Source: Helichrysum umbraculigerum (Eukaryota > Streptophyta > Magnoliopsida > Asterales > Asteraceae). From it: a stretch of 64,000 nucleotides of DNA. This document shows positions 56,446 through 64,000 of the stretch, in pieces. Below the pieces are notes generated by a model that did not search any database, was not told the DNA's origin, and saw nothing but the letters and a program-made list of their open reading frames with translations. The DNA lies in assembly GCA_949592205.1 (NCBI GenBank), contig CATIUR010000003.1:153082759-153146758 (forward strand). The letters run 5' to 3'. Position numbers and translations under genes: made by a program. Within the stretch, counting starts at the first letter, position 1. Every line of letters starts with the position of its first letter.

Positions 56446-57283
56446 GCGGATCTGATGTACAGACATGGGTGCCGTGGACCCCGTGAAAATGGCCCAATTA
56501 GTAGTAATTGTAGGACAAATATTAAGTGTCCCCTAGCCTAACCATTTGATGCCCCCAAACTAAAACTTTAGTTAATAATAAAGCCTAAGCCCACCTTTTA
56601 TTTATATAGAAAGATTAGAATCGCAAAAGATATTTCGATTTAGACTCACGTCAATTTAATTTCTTTTGGCTCAACATGTCACCGTATCTTTTATAAACTC
56701 CCAATTTTAATTTTTCTATTCCCACGCTTGATAAAATGATCTAAATCCATTATTTGGCTTTGAACCCTAGCTTCTATTTTTATTTTTCTGATTATTATTA
56801 TAAGTTCATATTTATATTTATTACTTGATGGTTAGGCTTAGTTTTGTGTGATTATAATTTTAAGATTTTGATTATGAACTTGTTAAATCAAGTTGTTGTT
56901 TTCATACGCTACTTATGTCTTTTTTGGCTATTTAGTTAGTGTTTTAATGTTGTGTAGGTTGTTATTAGGTAATTTTGACTTAATTTAGCTAGTTTTCAGG
57001 AGGAATTTATGTTGTTTGTGCCATTTATAAGTTGTTTTTCCACTGTTAAAGTTATATATGCGCAATTTGAATTGTTTAGCACATCTTTTTATGCTTATTA
57101 TGGAATTATGGATGGATTTTAATGTTGTCTAGAGCTAATAAAGTGTTTCTTTATACTGTATTCCGGCATATTTGCAGTTTTACTACCGTTTTTATGATAT
57201 TTTGCGGTGTTTTTGCGATCTTGTATCTAAAAAGTAATTATTTTTAGGCCCCCACGATGTAAATTTCTGAATCCGTCATTGAA
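56446..57283. mobile_element. Possible hAT-type element (uncertain)
   Basis: The left part reads AGGGCGGATCTGATG ... GTGCCGTGGACCCC. The right end, on the other strand, reads CAATGACGGATTCAG ... CATCGTGGGGGCC. The ends are similar in inverted orientation, but the flanking duplication is not clear. The interior is T-rich and non-coding. Confidence 0.4.
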
Positions 57284-57379
57284 TACACGCAATAGATCAA
57301 AATGAAGTTAAATACACACCGTATATCTTCTAATAAAATCAAGTGCAATACCACACATTAATTAATCCATAATGGTATA

Positions 57380-57640
57380 TCAACTAGAGCCCAAACTTAT
57401 GTGAAGTGAAGCCTTTAAGGCCCAAAGTTTAACAAATGGAAATTTGAGAATCAACCATTATTAAGCTTTTTTTTTTTAAAGTCAGTTTTGGAATCACTAA
57501 CGGACCATTTTGGCCCACCCGATCATCTCCACAAGCGGTTACTCCCCTGGAATCGAGTAACCACCCCCGAGTTCGAAACCAAGGCGACGCCCTAAAGGGG
57601 TTGCTCTCCCATGTCTTGGATGGGTATAGCGTCGCTATTT
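57380..57640. repeat. Dispersed repeat and SINE-like segment
   Basis: GCCCAAACTTATGTGAAG-CCTTTAAGGCCC recalls the tandem repeat at 4773-4824. Further right, read on the minus strand, GCAACCCCTTTAGGG and GGTTTCGAACTCGG ~25 bases apart resemble decayed polymerase III boxes. Weak evidence. Confidence 0.35.
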
Positions 57641-57734
57641 GAAAATTAAAAGTACATTTTAGTAGTAGTTATAAAACACTATTGGTTAACGGAAAAGTGG
57701 AAAACCAAACCAAAAACTGTTAAAAGCCTCTCTC

Positions 57735-57739
57735 TTTTT

Positions 57740-57790
<51 letters not shown>
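57735..57790. repeat. poly-T / poly-G homopolymer junction
   Basis: About 15 T are followed by 41 consecutive G and then TAGAGAGAGA. A G run this long is extreme for plant DNA and may be partly a sequencing artefact. It lies ~85 bases downstream of the acyltransferase stop codon. Confidence 0.85.
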
Positions 57791-57791
<1 letters not shown>

Positions 57792-57873
57792 AGAGAGAGA
57801 TAATTTCATGTGCATTTTCGTTGCGTTTATATCAAATTCTTGGATATTATGTTATTACACATTACAAATGACC

Positions 57874-59204
57874 TTAAATTGCATAGGCCTTGATATTCTC
57901 ATCTTGTGCTAATTTAAGCATATTTTCTTCATCTAAATAAACCCATGCTTCTACTCCATCACCTTCTTGATCATCCATTATAATCACGACATTTCTGAAC
58001 GGAAGTTTTGCGGTACCTGTCCAAATCGGTTTACCCCAACCAAAATCAGCTTCATAGAATGAGAATTTGCTCCAAGAGGAGAATGAGCAGAAGTTCCGAT
58101 CGCTATCCATAAGCATTTCTCGCAACTCCGATAAGGGCTTAGATAAATCAGCCACATAATCTTTTCCAGTAGGTTTTACTGACTTATCATAATTATTATC
58201 TATTTTCTTGATTGAGTCATGGAAAAGGTTTATGAAACCTTCAAGATTGGCGTTTACTTCTTCGTGAGCCTCAATTTGTGCAGTTGCACAAGTTAAAAAG
58301 TTCCCACATGTGTTATCGGGTAACTTAGGTACCACTCTTCCCCTCAAGTTAACTGCTTGTGAAACAATGAACATTTTTGATTGCTGATTGTTTGCTTTAC
58401 ATATGCCAACAAATGCCTTGGATAAAATTGCCACAATATAATTTGTACCTTTGAGGGCCTACGCATCTTATTATCCTTAAATTCGAGTTCTTCTCTTATT
58501 TTCGATATTGTGTTCCCTTTGAACGTAAATATTTGTGTCCGTAATTTCATCCCAATGCTCGAACTTGGAATTCTTGCGCTAAGATCTACTTGACCTTTTT
58601 TTGGGAAGCGATCGGCCACACTAAAATAAGGAGAGTATTTACTTAATTCTAGCTCATTGTCTACACCTTGGCTTCTAATAGCCCAATTATTGATGAAAGT
58701 GCTCATAGTCGACATATCTCCAAACTTATGCGAGAAACACATACCAATTGCAACACCACCACACTCAAAAGTTGTGACTTTAACAGATAACATTGGATCA
58801 TCAACTTCACCAGCATTACAAACATTACACGGGAGTAAATCGTTTAGCATACTAGATTTCAACTCCCACTCTAGGCCTAGAAATTCAGATAGTTGGAAAT
58901 TTGCTTTGGCTTGGATATATAGAGCACCTTGATCACTACAACATATTGAGGAAGTATGACGCATATATCTGCCAGCCAATGGATAAAAATCTGTCAATGT
59001 TTTCGACAGTGAAGTCTCCAAATGATTAAATATGTTGGCAAGTTTATGATTTTGTGAATTTTGTGATGTGGAGTAGTAAAGAATAAGACGGGTGTTGATG
59101 TTAGGCAGCTGTTCATCAAATAAAGAGATGTTATGGTTACGATGGGTCGATGGAGTTGGTGTTGAGGGTTTCACGAGCTTTGAGTCGATGCTTTTTATCT
59201 CCAT
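57874..59204 (-). pseudogene. BAHD acyltransferase (vinorine synthase-like), one frameshift
   Basis: BAHD enzymes move an acyl group from an acyl-CoA to an alcohol or amine of a specialised metabolite in the cytosol. From the ATG at 59204, ~256 residues carry KPSTPTP, DFYPLAGR and the catalytic HKFGD (HXXXD, residues 159-163). After a 1-2-base frame shift near 58437 the second half continues for ~187 residues and contains the structural DFGWGK (58030-58047). The combined length of ~443 residues is normal for the family and no other break is seen. It is thus a very recent pseudogene or a sequencing slip. An upstream in-frame ATG at 59234 lies inside the LTR of element E and is not the native start. 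The N-terminus resembles vinorine-synthase-like (clade III) enzymes; substrate unknown. Element E inserted 16 bases upstream of the ATG must have displaced the promoter. Confidence 0.85.
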
Positions 59205-59219
59205 TTTTGTGCTTAAATG

Positions 59220-61670
59220 TGTAACACCCGCCAAATTAGGACTAGTAATTAGTGCCTAATCATATGTTAATACATGTAATTAGTTCCTTGTTAGGCTAAT
59301 TAATGTATCGAATTATATATATAGTTGAATATATATACGAATATGCGATTTGATTAAATCGTACGCAATTTAAATCGGATGTATTTCGATTCTATTTAAT
59401 ATGGACGTTGGTGACAAATTTTATTAAATAACGTTGTTATGTCAAAAATATTATTATAATAATATTTCGTATTCATACGTATCGTATAGTCAGAAAGTTT
59501 CACAATTTAAAATGTTAAAACGCGCAAATTAAATAAACAAATTTACAACTTATAACTCAAATATAAATGACTAATAAAATATTTAAATAAAATATCGCGT
59601 AATAATTTGTATTTTAAAACGTACCTTTAATAATTAAAATAATTATTTACGATTGAACGACGGAGCAAACGAACACCGCACGGAGCGGAAATGCGGGGCG
59701 AAATTGGGAGCTTAACCTCCCAATCCCACCTTCTTTCTTTCATTTCAATCTTTTCTTTCTCTCTCTTCTTTCTCTTTTTCTCTCTAATCACCAACCACCA
59801 CCACCTCCACATCTCTCACAAAATCGACAAATAAACATACTAAACGGCTTTGGATCTTATCGCTACTTTGGAGAAAAACGTTCACCACTTCCCGATCTAC
59901 AACGCTATCTTTTCGGATTTCTCATCCGACATTTTGTAAGTTTCCGACAAATCCTGAAATCTCTCGTTTTTAAGTGTTTTCACTTTCTAGTGGTTTGTAA
60001 CAACTTAAAATGTCCATATATGGGTTGGGTAAAAGAATCGGACCAAACTATGGCCGGAAAACTCGTTTTTGGCTCAAAAACCCGTCAACAGCTTTAAGTG
60101 TCGCAACGAAGCATGCAGTATAGCGTCACTTCGTGCGTCACTTAAGTGACGCATTGAGTGTCGCTAAAAGTCCAAATTTTGCGTCACTTGCCTAAGTGCC
60201 GCATAAAACCCCCTTTTTCCGTCACTACCTAAGTGACGCATTCTCAATACCCGTCACTAATGACCGACACTTATAGCGTCACTTACCTAAGTGACGCCTA
60301 TCATCAAACTTGATTTCACCCGGCACTCACCTTAGTGACTCATGACCTTTATACCGACACTTACAACCGACACTTCCTCAAGTGTCGCACTCTATGCGTC
60401 ACTTGCACAAGTGACGCTATTATTCAGAATCTGTCATTTCATGCGACACTTCCTAAGTGTCGCTTAAACCCATGAGTGTCGCTTTAAGTGACGCATAAAA
60501 CAGAATATTTGCAACTCAAATTTCACTAAGTGTCGAACTTTTACAACCTCAAATCTCTATACGATACGACTTATAAAACACTTTGAGACACTTTTGTATG
60601 TGCAAAACATCGATAACTTGATAATAATACTTGAAGTTATTATTTCAAACTCGTCACCAACGGGTCGTACACTTTTCAAACACTTAAACATATCAACCAA
60701 ATAGTGGATATTTGGACATTATAGTTGGACGAACAACTGCAGGGGTGATCTTTTAAGATACCCAATCATATTTATAACCATCGCGTGTCGTGGACACCCT
60801 CAGGTTACAAGTCTTTGGACTTCATTTCGGCTAATCAACTTACGTTTGTTTAAACGCATTCAGACTCAGGTGAGTCTCATAGCCCCTCTTTTTACTGTTT
60901 TACTCAGGGGTGTGATATACTGCTCAAACTTTTAACATGTGAACGCAAGTACCAAACTTTTCATATACTACATGAGTTTTTCGAAACTAATCATTTGAAA
61001 GTCCTCCGTCAGCATAGTTGTTAATACGTTGTAGCGTGAATATTAGTATATGGTACCATATAGGATTGACCCTCCTCGTTCGGGTTAGCAAGCACTAACC
61101 GGGTAAACGGACGTACTAATATTTGGGAAGACGAATGTTGATTAGGCATTCGTGGAGGCACCTCGCCCGGAATTCTCTATAGGGGACCCGGCCCTCGAGT
61201 TAAGCTCAACTATGTGCTCATGGCTGTATACACGATGATTATCATTAAATTGCTGGATGCAATTCACTATTTAATTGCTGGATGCAATTCACTATTTAAA
61301 TCTTGCGGTTCATACAATATTACTTGATTTCAAACCTGTGAGCTCACCAGCTTTATAGCTGACCTTTTAGCATATATCGCAGGTACCCAGCGGTAGGATG
61401 TTTCTGCTTCAGGATTTAGCTCGAGTCAGCATACAGACGATTGAGATTTTCTTGCATTAGTATATTTTGTATAAGTACTTATGTACTGAAATCTCATTTT
61501 AATTAACTCGAGCTATGTAAAGCTTTAAATGTTGTAAACATTTCAGTTATCAATATATTTTGATTAAAACGACGCATATAGAGTCGTTTGCTATTTATCT
61601 TTGTGCTTTGTTATTGATTAGTAACACCCAAATCAAGCTTCCGCAAATCATCAAATTTGGGGGTGTTACA
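59220..61670 (+). repeat. 5' LTR of element E (2451 bp)
   Basis: TGTAACACCCGCC ... GGGGGTGTTACA. A pyrimidine-rich stretch at about 59725-59815 and the array at 60098-60500 are notable. It contains two copies of the 25-base repeat that F has three times. Confidence 0.93.
60098..60500 (+). repeat. Inverted-repeat array of LTR E
   Basis: The same unit class as LTR F, including the 18-base perfect palindrome GCGTCACTTAAGTGACGC at 60135-60152. Unit order and number differ from F, although flanking LTR sequence is nearly identical. Confidence 0.92.
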
Positions 61671-61673
61671 GAT

Positions 61674-61685
61674 TGGTATCAGAGC
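61674..61685 (+). promoter_or_regulatory. Primer-binding site of element E
   Basis: TGGTATCAGAGC, three bases after the LTR, complementary to initiator Met-tRNA; same position as in B. Confidence 0.93.
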
Positions 61686-61998
61686 CTAAGGTTATAGTGA
61701 ACTAGGTTGCATTTAGTGAGCCTAGACTATGACCATTAGGCAGTATTCCTTATTAGGTATAACTGGTTCAGTGATTACATCATACGAGTTTAATTTAACA
61801 TAGTCTGATCAACTATGTACAATTAAACAAAGATGATGTAAGATCTGAAAGTAGTTATGGCTGAACAGGGTACAATAGAAGACTCTGACCTCGAGAGAAC
61901 CGAGACTTGAACATGTTTATGCTAGACACTCAATAGGCTATATTATATAGGAGCTATATGAATATAGGCCTCAATCTTACTAACGCTTTGTCTCAGAA

Positions 61999-62484
61999 AT
62001 GGCAAACATCCCATCAAATTCATCTCGCTCTCAATCCGGGTCGCAGAACCCAAGGGTAGCAAGGAGGAACAACAGGTTGCCTCGAGCTGGCCCGTATCCC
62101 ACTCATTCCACCTTACCGGCCTTAACCGCCAGGGTGAATCAACACGAGCAGCGACTTCGCACCATGGATGTCGTGTTGCAGGAAACAAACGAAAACTGGA
62201 GACTTACATCCCTTGAACGCATCGAACAAGTCTCCGACGACCTTGAAACCACAAACAACAACATGGATGTCCTTCGCAACCAAATAATAGAAATAAGGGT
62301 GGAAAATGCCCTTCTGCAACAAAGGATGGATGAATGTGTGCAACGCTCACTTGAGGCAGAAGAATATGCGCGTGGACTAACACAACGACTTGCACTAGCA
62401 GAAGACAACGCCCGACAAGCTAGCAGGCTTGCAAACACTGTGGACCGTCTTGTCACGATGATGGAACAAATTAATCTACGTTAA
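61999..62484 (+). CDS. ORF1 of element E: 161-residue coiled-coil-like protein upstream of gag
   Basis: It lies 325 bases after the primer-binding site and 291 bases before gag, almost the same spacing as in B. A basic N-terminus (GSQNPRVARRNNRLPRAGPY) is followed by long charged helices and a C-terminus RLALAEDNARQASRLANTVD … LVTMMEQINLR. About 70% of the last 50 residues match B's protein, while the middle third is diverged. No known catalytic motif. A role beside gag (assembly, RNA binding or a host interaction) is only an inference. Confidence 0.82.
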   Translation: MANIPSNSSRSQSGSQNPRVARRNNRLPRAGPYPTHSTLPALTARVNQHEQRLRTMDVVLQETNENWRLTSLERIEQVSDDLETTNNNMDVLRNQIIEIRVENALLQQRMDECVQRSLEAEEYARGLTQRLALAEDNARQASRLANTVDRLVTMMEQINLR

Positions 62485-62774
62485 GACTAGTGTAGTCTTT
62501 GTCTTGTAATCTACCCTGTAATCTAGTAACTATCTACGCGCTATTCTATAATTCGGTCGGTTGTAACAATTCCCGACATCTTTTGTAATACATATGTAGG
62601 ATGTAACCTTTGAACTCGTATCATCTATCAAGTATTCTAGCTGTTTTCGACTCATATTAATTGCTATTATTCCTGTTGATGTTATGTATTACTGCTTTTA
62701 TACATGTACATCTGAGATAAATACAACTTTCTTGCAAAAATTTCATGTATCTTCATTTCTTTTATTGAAGAATC

Positions 62775-64000
62775 ATGCCGCCAAAGACACGACCTTACAC
62801 AGATGCTCAGATCACGTCACTCATAACCCAGGCTGTTACTGAAGCCTTGGCTCGGAATACCCCACCCAACTCCACAAGAAACAGCGATACCGCTGGAACC
62901 TCTGCCGTCAAACCTTGTTCTTACAAGGACTTCCAAAGCTGCAAACCCTCGAGCTTCAAGGGTTCTGAAGGAGCCATCGGACTGATCAGATGGTTCGAGA
63001 AAATGGAAACTGTTTTCCGTGTCAGTAAATGCGCGGAGAATGACAAAGTAAACTTCGCCACCTGCTCTCTTGAAGATGATGCCCACTCTTGGTGGAATTC
63101 ATATACCCAATCAGTGGGTGCTGACATTGCCTACCAACTCACTTGGGAGGAATTGAAGGCAAAACTCACTGCTAAGTACTGCTCTATCGCCAAACTCCAG
63201 AAGCTAGACGAGGAGTTCTGGAACTTAAAGGTTCAGGGTGGTGACATCGATGGTTATACCACCAGATTTCAACAGTTAGCTGCCCTCCGCCCAGCTATGG
63301 TAAGCACTGAACCTGATAAAATCAGGAAGTACGCCCTTGGTCTCCCTGATTTTGTTCGGGGACACGTCATCTCTTCAAAACCAGCCACCATTGACGGTGC
63401 AATCTCATTGGCCCAAGACCTGATGTCTATGAGCCAAGATTCTGAACCACCCACTTCATCCTCCCATAACAACAAACGCAAGTGGTCTGACTACCACAAC
63501 AACCCCTCCAACCAACAAAACAAGAAACCCGACACCATCAAAGCTTACAACACCACCACTGACATCATCCGGGGCTACACTGGGAGCAAACCTTATTGTT
63601 CCAAGTGCAGTCGCCACCATGAAGGTTCCTGTGGTCCCTTTTGCAACAACTGCAAGAGGTACGGCCACCTCACAAAAGATTGTCGCTCTCCTAACAACAA
63701 CAATTCCAACAACAACACCAGACCACCCAAAGTATGCTTTGAGTGTGGGAAACCTGGGCATTTCAGAGACTCGTGCCCAAAACTGAAGAACAACAACAAC
63801 AACAACCGCAACAACAGCAACAACAACAACAACACTCGCAGCAGAGCTTTCGTCATCAAATCTGGGGACGCCCGCCAAGACCCGAATGTGGTCTCGGGTA
63901 TGTTCCTCCTCAACAACTTAACTGCTTCTGTTCTATTTGATACTGGTGCTGATAGAAGCTTTATCTCCGATGATTTTTGCCCATTACTTGACATCACTCC
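62775..64000 (+). CDS. Element E gag-protease, continues beyond the window
   Basis: The open frame begins MPPKTRPYTDAQITSLITQA, identical to the start of B's gag. Two CCHC zinc knuckles lie at about 63639-63686 (CNNCKRYGHLTKDC) and 63735-63776 (CFECGKPGHFRDSC). An Asn-rich linker follows, then the protease active site DTGAD with its aspartate at residue 389 (63939). No stop occurs before the window end. In plant Ty3/gypsy elements gag packages the RNA, and pol follows in the same frame. The intact frame suggests a young, possibly autonomous element. Confidence 0.93.
   Translation, partial: MPPKTRPYTDAQITSLITQAVTEALARNTPPNSTRNSDTAGTSAVKPCSYKDFQSCKPSSFKGSEGAIGLIRWFEKMETVFRVSKCAENDKVNFATCSLEDDAHSWWNSYTQSVGADIAYQLTWEELKAKLTAKYCSIAKLQKLDEEFWNLKVQGGDIDGYTTRFQQLAALRPAMVSTEPDKIRKYALGLPDFVRGHVISSKPATIDGAISLAQDLMSMSQDSEPPTSSSHNNKRKWSDYHNNPSNQQNKKPDTIKAYNTTTDIIRGYTGSKPYCSKCSRHHEGSCGPFCNNCKRYGHLTKDCRSPNNNNSNNNTRPPKVCFECGKPGHFRDSCPKLKNNNNNNRNNSNNNNNTRSRAFVIKSGDARQDPNVVSGMFLLNNLTASVLFDTGADRSFISDDFCPLLDIT

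Larger units (their letters stand above)
59220..64000 (+). mobile_element. Element E: Ty3/gypsy retrotransposon, 5' part, runs off the window
   Basis: 5' LTR, primer-binding site, ORF1 and an open gag-pro frame are present in order, without breaks. The left target-site bases would be AAATG (59215-59219); the right end is outside. It is the same lineage as element B (shared ORF1, gag and LTR flanks), and its LTR family also gave solo LTR F. Confidence 0.93.

Noticed and set aside
59204..59234. Upstream ATG extending the acyltransferase by ten residues
   Set aside because: The extension is read from the LTR of element E; family N-termini fit the inner methionine at 59204.
62122..62456. Several minus-strand frames across ORF1 of element E
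   Set aside because: Antisense shadows; the plus-strand frame is conserved with element B.
63456..63997. Minus-strand Val/Leu-rich frames near the window end
   Set aside because: They come from reading the AAC repeats and gag of element E backwards.

Overview
The window is AT-rich nuclear DNA of a flowering plant, most likely a eudicot and possibly Asteraceae. The lineage is inferred from the kinds of elements and gene fragments present and was not tested. Spliced gene remnants, a BAHD acyltransferase, an F-box exon and dense nested transposons all fit a large plant genome. No bacterial, organellar or viral gene set is seen. Few intact host genes are present; most of the sequence is mobile DNA.

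0-13 kb: a mosaic of short DNA transposons with readable target-site duplications (TSDs). These are two hAT-type elements (365-1176, 4518-4694), a Mutator-like foldback element with a telomere-like core (2663-3526) and a gene-fragment-carrying Mutator-like element (7829-9160) inside one arm of a segmental duplication. Gene pieces here are an F-box exon (minus strand), a Ulp1/C48 peptidase C-terminus, and intron-containing pseudo-exons of glyoxalase I and spliceosomal SmB.

13.2-21.5 kb: one CACTA (En/Spm) element, 13227-21455, TSD ATC. It contains exon-like minus-strand fragments and a 3.5-kb solo LTR (15977-19525, TSD AAATG).

22-43.2 kb: a four-level nest. Retroelement D (23957-43197, TSD GACAT) is a small, internally deleted gag/protease element. 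Its 5' LTR holds a 1-kb Mutator-like element (TSD TTTTAGGAT). Its gag is split by non-coding element C (25748-41831, TSD GCATC). The 3' LTR of C is in turn disrupted by B, a truncated minus-strand Ty3/gypsy element with a nearly complete gag-pol reading frame.

43.2-57.8 kb: a tRNA-derived SINE, a broken PIP aquaporin exon, a FAR1-type Mutator-like element (44289-50172, 9-bp TSD) filled with a repeated ACTGCATTTTA motif, a MITE interrupted by a 2.7-kb solo LTR (F, 50444-53141, TSD TTAGG), and a PIF/Harbinger derivative.

57.8-64 kb: a BAHD acyltransferase gene (minus strand, one frameshift). Sixteen bases upstream of its ATG begins element E, a plus-strand Ty3/gypsy retrotransposon that runs off the window (5' LTR, primer-binding site, ORF1, gag-protease).

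Two observations stand out. First, the LTRs of B, C, E/F and G each contain a cluster of short CG-rich inverted-repeat units about 0.7-1.5 kb into the LTR. B and E/F have homologous LTR flanks but different array units, while C and G look like different families but share the same 15-base unit. Second, B and E both encode an extra ~160-residue protein between the primer-binding site and gag, with a conserved C-terminus and nearly identical spacing.
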